Notes: generated by a model not told the origin, from the letters alone. A stretch of DNA of 64,000 bases from Trichinella spiralis (GCA_000181795.3 CM012953.1:6210874-6274873), one strand, 5' to 3'. Shown: positions 1 through 12,064, counted from the first letter of the stretch. Numbers and translations: made by a program.

Positions 1-589
1 TTTGCAAACTGTAAAAAGAAAGAAATATAGAAGCGAGACGGTGTTTGTGAATCATTTTTGATGAAAGCGTAAATTTTCATCAGTAGCGCACAGAGCAGAA
101 AATTCTGTCGGCATATTTCAAGAAAATTAATTGAAATAGATGAAATTGTTCGGCAGTGCATTTTGTTGATAGCTTTATGTTAGCTGCAGGTTTGTTGCAT
201 TTCCGATTGTTTTTTGATTGTTTGATTGATTGATCGATTCGTTGTGTTCGGGTACAGAGAAATTGAAATCAAAGAGGCTGAGGAACAAAAAGCAACACCG
301 ATCGAGCACATCTTGTTGACCAGGTGTGCAGGCAAATTGTCTTGCCCTTGGTCGGTCGGCTTGCTTGGACATTTGGTTTATTGTTGGGGACTGGTTTCGG
401 TTGGTTTTTGAAAATACATACATATATGTATATATTATTTATTGATTTCCCATAAAATGCTTTCAGCTTTTCCCGCTTTGCTTGCAGTGCAGTGATGTTC
501 AGTGTGCGGTTTGAAATTTACCACCAAAAACAACGCACGCACGCTGCCAATGCACCACAACTTTCATTAATTTATTAATAATTTAGTGC
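1..589. other. Upstream region of the VANGL gene, no gene seen
   Basis: No convincing coding exon. Open frames near 175-423 on either strand are short, have no family resemblance and lie in T-rich sequence. The stretch probably holds the promoter and 5'UTR of the VANGL gene beginning at 590; no clear TATA box was found. Confidence 0.4.
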
Positions 590-2359
590 GTGATCGCGAT
601 GGATGTCGAAGATGATGGTCCAGAAGAAAATTGGGCTGAGAATACGACTTGCTTGACTGGAAATACCAGCGAGAGGTCGTTTTCTTATGACGACCTGCGC
701 CGCTTCAAGCAGGAACCGTTGGCCCGATCGGCCGGTGGTGGTATGGGTGGTCGTCGGTCGGCTTATTGGTCAGCCAGATGCAGTCGACTGGTGTCGAATA
801 TCTGCTCAAGTGCGGTGGCGTTGCTGTCGGCGGTCAGTCCGATCGCGATGGTTTCGATCCCCAAAGCGCAGCTCTTGTTCGCCTGGTCCACCAACGACAG
901 TTCCAAAGCTAACAACGACGTGTTCGGCGGCTGGCAGACCAGTGAATGCGGCGCCGACTGCCAAGGTCTGCTGATCGGCTTCGTCGTCAAGATGAGCTTG
1001 CTGTTGTTGGGAGTGTGGGCGTTGTTTTGGCGCCGGGCCGACGCCAGCTTGCCGCGGCTTTTCGTCGGCAGGGCTTGTCTTTTGGCGTTCGTCTTCTTGT
1101 TCCTGTTCGCCTATTGGCTGTTCTACGTGGTGCGCATTGTGCAAAAAGCCGAACCCAGCTACACGGTGATCGTCTCGTACGCATTGTCACTGGTCGACGC
1201 GCTGCTTTTCGTCCACTATTCGGCGCTGGTGGCCGTGGAACTGCTGCCCCGCCTGCGACCGGTCTGCAGGGTTCACGTCCTTCGGTCGCCGGACGGCTTC
1301 AGCCGCAGCTATTTGCTCGGCCAGCTGAGCGTGCAACGGGCAGCCGTGCAACTGCTCCACTGGTATTACCGCGACTTCCCCCCTTACAACCCGCTGCTCG
1401 ATCGACCTCTGACCTCAGCCAAGGCGAAAAAATCTACCGGCTCTCAAGTGGGCGCCAACCCAGCACCGCCACCTGCTGGCGCTTTCAAAAGTAGTAGTTT
1501 GCATTGTTTGTTTGTTTATTTGTTTATTTGAATTTGAATGTGGTTCAGTTTACGACGTCGACGGTCGCAGTGAGGCGGTGAGCTTGTCGGACGTGAACGC
1601 CAAGGCGATCATGGCTGCCGCGGCCAGGAAACGTGACTCGGCCCACAACGAACGATTCTACGAGGAACTCGAATGGGAACGGCGTGTTCGTAAGCGTAAA
1701 GCCCGACTGCTCACAGCCGTCGAAGAAGCATTCGCCCACGTGCAACGTTTTCACGACGAAAAAGGTAAACCAGTAACAACAGTTGAGCTTGTTGTTGTTT
1801 TGTTTATTTATTAATTTAAATTTATTCATTTTTGAACAATCATTTTTTCAGGACCATGTTCATTGATGGATTCTTGCGAAGCGGCCCAGTCAATTTTTCC
1901 GGCTTTGGCTCGAGCGTTGCAAAAGTACCTTCGCGTCACTCGTCAACAGCATCGTTTTTCCGCGGAAAGTATCCTCGACCATCTGTCCAACTGTTTGACG
2001 TATGACATGTCGGCCAAGGCATTTCTGGAACAATATTTCAACAATAACGACGATTTTCATCAAGTAATAATAATAATAATAATAATAAGATTATTAATTG
2101 ATTAATTAATTCATTAATTCATTATTAACAGGGCATCCAAACACCAGCTAAATGGTCCATTGTGTGCAAGCAATTGGTATCGATGAACATTTCGGATGGG
2201 ATGATTTTTCAACTGCGTTGTCACTCTCCGGGTTTTGACACGGGTGTGTCATTGCTTTGCCGCGTGTCACGATTGCCGTTTTTGGATCTAACCGAACACT
2301 CGATCAATCCCAAAAATGATGCCTTTGTTCTGAAATTCAATTCCGAAACATCTGTCTGA
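590..2359 (+). CDS. VANGL: Van Gogh-like planar cell polarity protein (VANGL/Strabismus)
   Basis: Core planar-cell-polarity membrane protein that partners with Prickle opposite Frizzled/Dishevelled. Four exons: 590-1490, 1549-1764, 1852-2063, 2132-2359, giving 518 aa against about 521 in human VANGL2. The cytoplasmic N-terminus is followed by four membrane segments near residues 70-91, 126-147, 158-181 and 191-219. Family blocks seen include [11 protein letters not shown] (about 200-210), the [12 protein letters not shown] stretch, [17 protein letters not shown] and [10 protein letters not shown]. The protein ends in ETSV, the PDZ-binding tail that VANGL proteins use to bind Scribble and Dishevelled. 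Start is the first in-frame ATG (590); a second ATG at 599 could serve. Exons are clearly more GC-rich than the surrounding DNA. A polyadenylation signal lies near 2712. Identification is very secure. Confidence 0.97.
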
Positions 2360-2947
2360 TAACACCTACCTTTTTTTACAAAATTATTATCATTAATAAT
2401 AATATCAATTACATTATTATTATATATTCATATTTATTCACCATTATTGCGTTGTTTCATTTTTAAAGCTTTCACTTTCAAACTACTACCTGCTTTATTA
2501 TTATTACAGTTCTCTTTCTTTCCAATTTTTACCTTGTTATACATATATATAATATTATGTTTTTTTATAGACTGTAGCCATATGCTGCCTAACCATATGT
2601 ATCTAAGTACATGCTCAACTATTTATAATGCCTTTTCAGATAATCACTATTATCAATATATATATATATATATATATACCATTTATTGATACTTGTTATT
2701 GTCGAAATTCCAAATAAAACTTCACATACCTCATCGAATGGATTTTACATTGAATTAATTCTTTGGAATGTAAACTAGGTCATCACATTAAAGCGACGAA
2801 CTTTAAATGCAATTTTCAAGCTTCAGGTTTTTTATTGATAGGTGAAATTTTAAACCACAATTACTCTTTCTTAAACTAACATTTGGTTGAACATTAAATT
2901 TTATATTTTTTTCTCTTGTGTCATTTTCTTTAATTCTATCACTCAGA
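2360..2947. other. VANGL 3' flank and spacer
   Basis: AT-rich. It holds the probable VANGL 3'UTR with an AATAAA near 2712 and a short (AT)n run at about 2660-2678. A pyrimidine-rich tract ending in CAG sits directly before the next start codon (2948). Confidence 0.5.
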
Positions 2948-3748
2948 ATGTGGATAATTTTCATAATAGTTTTGTTGCTTTCAAAAATTTGCATTTTTGT
3001 GACAAACAGTACGTCGTCGTGTCAACTGAACGTGACCAAGTTGATGATGGAGGTGGATGTTACGGAAGAAAGCGTGGAAATTCAAAGCGGATGGCCGTGG
3101 ACAGTGCAGTGCAAGCCGAATTCGAAATCCCCCCACGACGGATCGCCAGCAGTTTGCTGGTGGTTGCAGGTCGACGGGCGTTGGTTCGAAGTGGATACCG
3201 ACGCACGGCATTCGTTGATCGTTGCCAAAGGCGACAGGCTGAAAATTCTGACCGCCTCACCGGAAATGAACGGTCATCGACTGTTGTGCGGCTCAGCTGA
3301 CGGACGACACTATTGGAGAAAAATGCAAATCGCAGTGCTGCTCTGCAACGGTACCACGGATCCGTGCAATGGGCGTGGCCGGTGTGTTTGGAGTCGAATG
3401 GCGCCCCATACCCTACCGATTGTCAGCTGCGTGTGCGAAAAAAACTATTATGGCACCTTTTGCACCGAATACATCGGCAATGCGGTGTTTCACGGTTGGG
3501 CCACGGTGGTCGCCGCTTTTCTGCTTCTACTGCTCAGCACTGTTCTTTACTCTTTGAAGAGGAGCAAAATTGACAAAATGCTCCACCAGCAGAGGCAAAA
3601 GCAGAAACGTCTGAGAGCCAAAGCCACCAGAAGGGAAATGAAATATCCAGTCAAAACGAGACCAATTTCACGACCCCAGCCGATCACACTTCGTCAACCT
3701 AGCAAACCTAAATCGAAAAATTTGCATCGAAGAAGGAAACACAGATAA
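2948..3748 (+). CDS. Neuregulin-like Ig-EGF single-pass membrane protein
   Basis: Single-exon ORF of 266 aa from this ATG; an upstream in-frame ATG at 2918 would place the signal peptide less well. Order of parts: hydrophobic signal peptide (about 1-20); an Ig-like segment with Cys in VQC, a WWLQVDG strand and a second Cys in HRLLCG; an EGF module with six Cys spaced C-x6-C-x5-C-x14-C-x-C-x8-C, ending YYGTFC; a short juxtamembrane stretch; one TM helix (WATVVAAFLLLLLSTVLYSL); then a strongly basic cytoplasmic tail rich in K/R/Q/P. The x8 loop and position next to the membrane match ErbB-ligand EGF modules, and Ig+EGF+TM is the neuregulin layout; Drosophila Vein has Ig+EGF without TM. Function as an EGF-receptor ligand is inference. 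The start codon follows a pyrimidine-rich CAG by one base, as in a trans-splice or UTR acceptor. Confidence 0.8.
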   Translation: MWIIFIIVLLLSKICIFVTNSTSSCQLNVTKLMMEVDVTEESVEIQSGWPWTVQCKPNSKSPHDGSPAVCWWLQVDGRWFEVDTDARHSLIVAKGDRLKILTASPEMNGHRLLCGSADGRHYWRKMQIAVLLCNGTTDPCNGRGRCVWSRMAPHTLPIVSCVCEKNYYGTFCTEYIGNAVFHGWATVVAAFLLLLLSTVLYSLKRSKIDKMLHQQRQKQKRLRAKATRREMKYPVKTRPISRPQPITLRQPSKPKSKNLHRRRKHR

Positions 3749-5438
3749 TAAAAAATAAATATTCGAATTTGATTATTTTGCTCACTACTGTTGCAGCTGG
3801 AAAATTGTAGTTCATCTGTAGTACACAGCTTTTGTTTTGCTTGCTTGTTGTAATGCTAACAATATTTACTGGTTTCATCATAGTAGTAACTGATGAAAAT
3901 TATCACAAGAGAAATCAGCATTTGAAATTATTATTGTCCAAATTTACACCTTCTTTTTTTGCTTTAAAATTCATTCAAAGTCGAACATAATTGTTATAAA
4001 ATTGAAAATAACATCTCCCAACATTTATCTCGTACACCGTCACCCGCAGGGACTGGCATTGATCAGGTTTAAAAGTGGCAAAAATGAATCATTACAATTT
4101 ACAGCAGCTGTTCATCTGCTAAACATGCAACATCGACAGATGGTGGAACAATTTTTCACTTTATCAAATGTTAATTCTTAAAACTGTTTTAACTAAAACA
4201 GACCTCTTTCTATTTATTACCTACAAATTTATTACAAAATATTTATTTATTAAAAATAATTATAATTTAGTTATTAAAAAACTAAAAAATCAAGTACAAG
4301 AAACTTCACTTCATATACACTACTCTAACGAAATAAATATTGAATAGCAATAAAAATTTCATTTAATCAAAAAATTAATATTCATCTGCATCTACAAAAT
4401 GTTTTTTGTTCTATAAAAATATCTATCTGATTTATAAATGATATTTTTATTTCAAAACAGCTTCATTTTTATATCATTTGGCAATAGTCAAATAGGAAAA
4501 AATTTTATGCAATTCTCACTACGTCCATCCCCTAAATCTCAAATAAATCTTCTGCATACTATATCCCCCCCCCTATAAATCAGACGTATGAACGCTTCTG
4601 TTTGTGGAGTGCAGTTGATTGATTTTGTAGTTTCATCTCGGTGATTATTGTTAGCTCGTTGTAATAAAATAGTCTAGTGTATTGAGTTGTTTGTTTCTGT
4701 TGTTTGGATGTCATCGAATAAGCGCGAGCGTGGTCAAAACGTCAACCCAGTCTGCAATGACCGCTGCCTTAGCCTTAAAGGGCAATCTGAGCTTTCAGCC
4801 TCCACTAGTGATGAATTTATGCACTACTCAATCTAGCTAAAGTGTATGGATTTCTTTTGAAAAATTTGCTTAACGATGCGGCCGAGAAGCCAATTCTGAG
4901 AACTGCCTCTGTTTATTCTCGAACAAGCCATCCATTTAAGGCATGCGAAATATAATAAATTACTGTATAATCGGATCCACACCAGCACACAAACATGCCT
5001 CAGACCACTGCTCAAACCAGCTTACCGACCATCTAATTTCCACTCTAAAATAAATGATAATTAAGTATTAATTAAAAGTGTACGGTAGGTGCTGTTGTGA
5101 CGATGATTACTATGAACACATAATGACTGTGGAATTTTGATTTAAATTATTTTCAACAACGACAATAATAATAAAATAATACGTTTAACACATTTCATTG
5201 GTGTCTTTTACCAAAAATTTCAGATAAATATTGCATATTTTTTAAAGCACTTGGAAAAAAGTCTTAATATTAAGAAAATATTATTTTTTACTAAGTCTTA
5301 ATAGCTTTCACAGAACTTTACCTGAGTTGAAAATCTTTAAGATAAAAAGTTATTTGAGATTACTGTACTCTTTGCCTGAACATACTTAAGTGAAGAATTG
5401 TTGTAAACATAGTCGATTTTGCTATTCGTTTTTCCGAG
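3749..5438. other. AT-rich spacer with decayed coding-like patch
   Basis: 3749-4550 is AT-rich with polyadenylation signals just after the preceding gene and nothing else recognisable. The patch at 4560-5040 is less AT-biased and is described separately. The remainder up to the CCT2 start shows no feature. Confidence 0.4.
4708..4956 (+). pseudogene. Possible decayed ORF behind a TATA-like box
   Basis: A TATA-like CTATAAAT lies after a C-run near 4574. An ATG at 4708 opens a 42-codon frame ending at 4836. A one-base shift near the stop would continue into a further coding-like frame (GFLLKNLLNDAAEKP... to about 4956) that then stops. This pattern suggests a decayed gene or mobile-element fragment. 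No family is recognised and it may be chance. Confidence 0.2.
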
Positions 5439-8036
5439 ATGATTGAATTTCCTGTAAGTATTTTTAATTCATGGTTAAATGGAATTTTATTATTTGTAAA
5501 TGTATAGGTCGTTTTGAATCCTGTTCAAATTTTGAAACGAGATGCAGATGAAGAAAAGGGTAGTGTTGCTCGCATGTCATCTTATGCTGGTGCAATGGCA
5601 CTCGGTGACATGCTGAAAAGCACTTTGGGTCCGAAAGGTATGGATAAAATTTTAATCGGTAGTAGAGAAGGTGGTCCACAGTTTATGCACGTTACTAACG
5701 ATGGCGCGACAATATTAAAATCTGTTGGTGTTGCTAATCCAGCCGCAAAAATACTTGTTGGTAAAGTTGTTTTCTTTGTTTTTCTTTGTTTAATTTACGA
5801 TAATTTTTTTTGTACATTTATTTTTAAGATATATCACTAGTTCAAGATGCAGAAGTTGGAGATGGAACTACAACTGTTGCAGTTCTGGCTGCTCAGTTGC
5901 TACACGTAAGTTTGCACATGTTTTTGAGCACTGAAATATTTTGATGTATACAGATTTTTTTATCGCTTACTTGTTGATAATTTTTGAATTAGATTTTAAT
6001 ATGTATTGAAATATTGTAATTCTTTTTGTTCTCTTTTAAGAATGTTAAGCAATATCATGCTTGTAATGATGTATTTGATTTAGCAAGCAGAATTGTTAAT
6101 CGAAAGTGGCATTCATCCACAGATTATAATTCGAGGTTGGCGGCAAGCATTACAAGCAGCTCGTGCTAAATTAGCAGACATTGCGAGAATGTCAAGGTGT
6201 TTTACAGTAAATTTTTGTTATTTTTTGAGAGTAATTGCTTATGTATTTTAAGTGACGATCCCAGTGCATTTCGAGACGAATTGCAGAATCTAGCGTGCAC
6301 TGCTCTGGGATCGAAAATTTTGGCTTCACATAAAAAATTATTTGCTGAAATTGCAGTAAATGCAGTTTTGCGAACAAAGGTAATTTAATTCAATTTTTTG
6401 TGAAACAAGCGTTTGTTTTACGAACATTATTCTTTTAGCTGTTTTTATTGCCAGGTTTTAATTGAACGTCATAAATTAAAAATGACAATAACTTTTCAGA
6501 ATACAGATCTTTCATGCATACACGTTATAACTCTACCTGGAGGACGCTTGACAGATTCGTTTTTGGATTCTGGCTTTTTATTGCAAAAGAAAGCAGGAAA
6601 CTATCAACCAAATAGAATTGAAAATGCCAGAGTTTTAATTGCAAACACACCAATGGACACGGACAAGATCAAAGTATTTGTTGCTTTTTTAATTGAAATT
6701 AATTAAAATTAAATGTATCACTATTTTTCTTAAATTATCTTAAATTTAGGTCTTTTCGGCGCAAATTGTTACTGATTCTGTCAATCGTTTGCGAGATCTA
6801 GAAATAGCGGAAAAGGCTAAAATGAAGAAAAAAGTGGATAAAATTATTGCACACAACGTGAACGTTTTCATCAATCGCCAGTTGATTTACAACTACCCAG
6901 AACAACTATTTGCTGATGCTAAAATTATGGCCATTGAGCATGCAGACTTTGACGGAATTACACGTCTAGCTCACGTGCTCGGTTGGTTTATTCAGTTTGA
7001 TTATGGTTGATGTAAAAGAAATTTTTTTTAATATTTAATTTATTATATAGGCGGCGATATTGTTTCTACATTTGATAACCCGAAGGAAACGAAACTTGGT
7101 TGCTGTGAACTGATCGAAGAGGTGGAAATTGCGGATGAAAAATTTTTACGATTCAGCGGTAAAAATTCCTTTTCAAATAAAAAAAGTTCAAATCTTCCAA
7201 TAGTTTCCAACCACTTAACTGTGTGTTTGTTGATTTGCTTTTGGTTCAATAATATTTTAAAAACTAATTATTAATTTAATACAAATGTATGTATATATGT
7301 ATGTATGTATGTATGTATGTGTGTATGTGTTTGATGTTTTTTGATGATTAATCTTTTGATTAGGTGTTCCTGTTGGTGAAGCATGTACGATTGTTCTTCG
7401 TGGAGCCACCCAACAGATTCTAGCAGAAGCGGAACGATCAATACACGATGTTTTGTGCGTGCTGACAACTCACATGAAAGAACCGAAAATTGTCGATGGT
7501 GGAGGTATTTTCTTGGCTTATTTCCGATATGATTGATTGAGTTGTGAGTTAACGCTTTTTTAAATATTTCTTATCTTGGTTTCATTCCAGGATGCAGTGA
7601 AATAGCGATGGCCAATGCAGTGCAGAATTTGGCTAGCAGAACCGCAGGCAAAATTTCCGTCGCAATGGATGGATTTGCCAAGGCGTTGTGGCAAATTCCT
7701 GCCATTTTGGCGGAAAATGGTGGCTACGATGCAGCAGATTTGGTTGCAAAATTGAGAGCAGAACATTTCAATGGAAATAAAACATCAGGAATTGGTAAAT
7801 CAAATCAGATTTAAAAAAAATTCTTCATGCAAAACGTTATCGATAAACAAGTTCGATTTACAGATTTGACAAATGGAACGATCAATAACATGAAGCAGTT
7901 GGGCGTTTTTGAGTCGTACCGCATTAAATTGAGTGCGTTGAATGCGGCAGCTGAAGCGGCTGAATTAATTATTCGTGTTGATGATATTCTATCCGCGGAA
8001 CCTCGACCTAGAGAACCTGATGATCGCCCTTGCTAA
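5439..8036 (+). CDS. CCT2: T-complex protein 1 subunit beta (CCT2)
   Basis: Beta subunit of the cytosolic TRiC/CCT chaperonin, the ATP-driven ring that folds actin, tubulin and WD40 proteins. Eleven exons: 5439-5453, 5508-5760, 5829-5905, 6084-6196, 6253-6379, 6500-6673, 6750-6981, 7051-7158, 7364-7504, 7591-7794, 7864-8036; 538 aa (human 535). Nucleotide-binding motifs are present: [18 protein letters not shown] and GDGTTT, and the C-terminal ATPase segment with GGGCSE. Beta-specific blocks include [22 protein letters not shown] and a C-terminus ending DDRPC. The first exon encodes only MIEFP. For exon 6 the acceptor before 6500 was chosen over one at 6455, because the latter would insert 15 residues absent from the family. 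Polyadenylation signals follow the stop closely. Faces CCT7 across a gap-containing spacer. Confidence 0.97.
7285..7330. repeat. (TATG)n microsatellite in a CCT2 intron
   Basis: Tetranucleotide TATG/TGTG run within the eighth intron of CCT2. Confidence 0.8.
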
Positions 8037-9433
8037 TAAATTTGGCAGTTATAATTGAAAAAGAAATGAAATTAAATAAAATAAAACGAAATATCAAAAT
8101 GTTGTTTTCACTACGGTGCTTTTTCCAGGTGCAAAGGTATTAACAAAATTTGGTTGCATTTTACTTCTTCACATCTATGCTGATCAGCAGACGGTTTTCA
8201 TAGAAACTTTTCTGCTATTCGATGTAAGCGCTTCACAACTAAGCAAATGTATAGTAGAGAAATTTCCATTTTACAACAACAAGCAAATCAGAACTTTATT
8301 ACAATATATACCATGGGCAAGATGGGCAATACAACGATAACGTGGAAAAAGTCCATTTCTAAACTTGTGGACTGTTCCACGGCAACCATCTAATCGTTAT
8401 GTTGAAAAAATGGATTAGCTGTAATATTACAATAATAATGTGCTACATTAAGCCATTGTTTGTATGTTTATTCACAATCCGTATTTGTCATTATGATTTG
8501 TGCACTTCAGCGTATGGCATCTCCCTTTGTGTATTGGCTTATGTTGGTTCTTTGAGATACAAACTGAAATTCATTATTATTTATTCTCATCATTCAAAAA
8601 CACATCTCAAACCTTCGACACGAAAATTAATACAAGCGAATGATAAGCACTGAGGAGTGAAATAAATGAAAAATAGAACTGGCGGTCTTGTTCTTTACAA
8701 ATTATATATCTTGATTATCCAATTGCATTATTCTACAAAAATACAGAAGCAACAAATGAACAGCCTAAAAAGGAGATAACTGAACAAAGAGATGTTAAAT
8801 AAACGTGTTTATCTAAGTCATTTTTTGTTTTCATAATTTGACATGTAATGACTTTTTACGATGGCAACAGAGCAAAAAATATTATTTTTTTTGCTTTCAG
8901 TTTTGTTTGCTAAAATCAACAGAATTTCGAAATGCAACAGATATTTTTTGATCTGGAATGTTGAACCACAGTAATACAAGAATTGCAACTTGAATGTTTA
9001 ATCAACCCAGTAGTCGGTTTATTTTAGATATTGAAAGAGAAATTTAATACAATTTACACAAAATGTATAACCACAAATTTTTATTTTAAACAAAATTCCA
9101 GATTTTATTTTTTATTTCAATGAAACATAAGAAGAAAAAACAATAACTCTTGTGAAGAGAAGCGAAAGAAAGATTGGAAAGATTAAATCTTTTTGCAAGC
9201 TAGAAATATTTTCAGAAAACAGACAGACAAAATCAGGAAAGTATTTCGATGCTAATATTCAGCAATCACCACTCCAACTTTTAGCTATAAACTGCAGTTG
9301 TAGACAATTTATCAATTTTAGATATTCCCTTTGTAATTGAGTAGCCTTCGACTAGCCTTCATCAGAAAAATATCTGACAAACAGAAAAGAACCTTAGGCA
9401 TAAATTCTTATTTAATTGTTAGCTAAGAAGGTA
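8037..9433. other. CCT2 3' flank and repeat-derived spacer
   Basis: Polyadenylation signals just after the CCT2 stop, then AT-rich DNA with no supported gene. Short open frames at 8116-8340 and 8399-8653 have no family signature and no splice context. From about 9150 the sequence resembles a dispersed repeat also seen near 53.9-54.2 kb. Confidence 0.4.
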
Positions 9434-9749
9434 ATTTATATGACAAGTGAAAGCAACTGTTGGCTGACATTTCTTTTGAACAGTATTTTTGCACTCGCAT
9501 GGATAAATAAAAGTGAAGCACTTCGAAAGCAGAAAGGAAGCGATGGACAGCACCAAGCAGAATAGCAGTTAAAGCTGCTTCAAATTCACTCTGAAGTGGA
9601 CAGCGCATACTTTGATGTTAGCATTTGTGCGCCATTTGTCTGTGATTAATAATCTTCTGTCAACATCAACAAAAGGCATTGGTGCCACAACGAATATCGC
9701 AAGTTGATCTTCGATTGTAGATAAAATGAAAAATGAAAACTAAATGTTG
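9434..9749. repeat. Left copy of a sequence duplicated across the first gap
   Basis: About 316 bp that recurs almost exactly at 10737-11051, differing by one base in an A-run near the start. The copies abut the two ends of an N run, so the duplication is probably the same locus assembled twice. Confidence 0.9.
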
Positions 9750-10736
9750 NNNNNNNNNNNNNNNNNNNNNNNNNNNNNNNNNNNNNNNNNNNNNNNNNNN
9801 NNNNNNNNNNNNNNNNNNNNNNNNNNNNNNNNNNNNNNNNNNNNNNNNNNNNNNNNNNNNNNNNNNNNNNNNNNNNNNNNNNNNNNNNNNNNNNNNNNNN
9901 NNNNNNNNNNNNNNNNNNNNNNNNNNNNNNNNNNNNNNNNNNNNNNNNNNNNNNNNNNNNNNNNNNNNNNNNNNNNNNNNNNNNNNNNNNNNNNNNNNNN
10001 NNNNNNNNNNNNNNNNNNNNNNNNNNNNNNNNNNNNNNNNNNNNNNNNNNNNNNNNNNNNNNNNNNNNNNNNNNNNNNNNNNNNNNNNNNNNNNNNNNNN
10101 NNNNNNNNNNNNNNNNNNNNNNNNNNNNNNNNNNNNNNNNNNNNNNNNNNNNNNNNNNNNNNNNNNNNNNNNNNNNNNNNNNNNNNNNNNNNNNNNNNNN
10201 NNNNNNNNNNNNNNNNNNNNNNNNNNNNNNNNNNNNNNNNNNNNNNNNNNNNNNNNNNNNNNNNNNNNNNNNNNNNNNNNNNNNNNNNNNNNNNNNNNNN
10301 NNNNNNNNNNNNNNNNNNNNNNNNNNNNNNNNNNNNNNNNNNNNNNNNNNNNNNNNNNNNNNNNNNNNNNNNNNNNNNNNNNNNNNNNNNNNNNNNNNNN
10401 NNNNNNNNNNNNNNNNNNNNNNNNNNNNNNNNNNNNNNNNNNNNNNNNNNNNNNNNNNNNNNNNNNNNNNNNNNNNNNNNNNNNNNNNNNNNNNNNNNNN
10501 NNNNNNNNNNNNNNNNNNNNNNNNNNNNNNNNNNNNNNNNNNNNNNNNNNNNNNNNNNNNNNNNNNNNNNNNNNNNNNNNNNNNNNNNNNNNNNNNNNNN
10601 NNNNNNNNNNNNNNNNNNNNNNNNNNNNNNNNNNNNNNNNNNNNNNNNNNNNNNNNNNNNNNNNNNNNNNNNNNNNNNNNNNNNNNNNNNNNNNNNNNNN
10701 NNNNNNNNNNNNNNNNNNNNNNNNNNNNNNNNNNNN
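9750..10736. other. Assembly gap (987 N)
   Basis: Run of N. All open frames spanning it are meaningless. Confidence 1.
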
Positions 10737-11051
10737 ATTTATATGACAAGTGAAGCAACTGTTGGCTGACATTTCTTTTGAACAGTATTTTTGCACTCGC
10801 ATGGATAAATAAAAGTGAAGCACTTCGAAAGCAGAAAGGAAGCGATGGACAGCACCAAGCAGAATAGCAGTTAAAGCTGCTTCAAATTCACTCTGAAGTG
10901 GACAGCGCATACTTTGATGTTAGCATTTGTGCGCCATTTGTCTGTGATTAATAATCTTCTGTCAACATCAACAAAAGGCATTGGTGCCACAACGAATATC
11001 GCAAGTTGATCTTCGATTGTAGATAAAATGAAAAATGAAAACTAAATGTTG
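10737..11051. repeat. Right copy of the gap-flanking duplication
   Basis: Near-identical to 9434-9749 (one-base length difference). It runs on into unique AT-rich DNA on the right. Confidence 0.9.
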
Positions 11052-11479
11052 TTTCAAAATGATTATTTAAAATGGAATTTAATCCGTCAAATTTATTTTC
11101 CTGTTTGGTCTTGCGTTTGAGTTCAGTTTCAAAGAAAATTCAAGACTGCAAATGCTATTTTATTATGTGAACAATGAAATGTGAAACTGAAGAATCATTA
11201 ATGTTATTGACTAAGATAACCACTTATTTAAAGCCATATTCAAATATTGCAAGACATCTTCTTAAATGTTGCTCTTAACAACATACCCAAAGAATATTAT
11301 GCAAATATAAAGAAGTTAAACATTAGTTTTAAGCATATTAACTTTGTTATTGTTATAATTCCTTTAACGCAATAAAAGACAGCTAACACCATATCTTAAA
11401 AAGCTGTGTTTAAAAAATAGTAAATGCTTTTTTATGTCCATGTACGGTATTTTAATGGTAATGCACCCATATTTGGAAA

Positions 11480-11660
11480 AGAGTAGATAAACAACAATCA
11501 CCCAATTCTTGATCACAGCTGAATAGCTAATCAAATGGCAAAGTCATTCACCCAATCACTTATCATAATGATTAGCTAATAAAATAGTAGAAGTCATTAG
11601 CCAATTACCGATCAATCGCGTGAAACCTATCAGCGTACAGCCAATCACAAAAAGGGGACG
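11480..11660. repeat. Imperfect ~50-bp tandem units rich in CCAAT
   Basis: Two to three diverged units of about 50 bp, each containing a TAGCTAAT-like core and ending in CCAATC/CCAATT. CCAAT pentamers occur near 11500, 11550, 11610 and 11641. The array could be a regulatory repeat or a mobile-element remnant; no transcript is evident downstream. The rest of 11052-12064 shows nothing else. Confidence 0.5.
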
Positions 11661-12064
11661 GAGCTTGGGGGAAAATGGGATGCGGATGAGTTCAGACTAG
11701 CCCATCTACTCAGAGCAGCAACTGAACACTGAAACAAAGTAGGTGGCTACTGCGTGTTTCAGAAAATACATACTGCTCAGAAGCCGCATTAAATTTTTAA
11801 ATGCATATTTGAGTAAACTGATGATCAACAATATCGAAAACGGGATGCTGGATTTGGGAAACTTTTTTCACCGCGCTTGTTGTTGTTGAAATTACATGAA
11901 ATCTCACATTACTACTTCTTTCTCAACCTATCAGTGGAGAATTTTTCAAATACGTTTTGCACTTCTGGAATTTTTTTGAATTAAAAAATAATAACTGCTC
12001 AAATTTGTTCGAAATATTTAATGAATCGTTCAAAATTTTTCAGCTTGCTCTTCAAAATCAGCTA

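Noticed and set aside
946-1494. 182-aa frame overlapping the first VANGL exon
   Set aside because: Arg-rich shadow of the VANGL frame caused by GC-rich codons; VANGL identity is certain.
6413-6499. Alternative acceptor at 6454 for CCT2 exon 6
   Set aside because: It would add 15 residues not found in CCT2 proteins; the TTTTCAG at 6499 restores the family length.
9646-10910. Four long open frames over 9646-10910
   Set aside because: They consist almost wholly of N; only short real sequence is present at each end.
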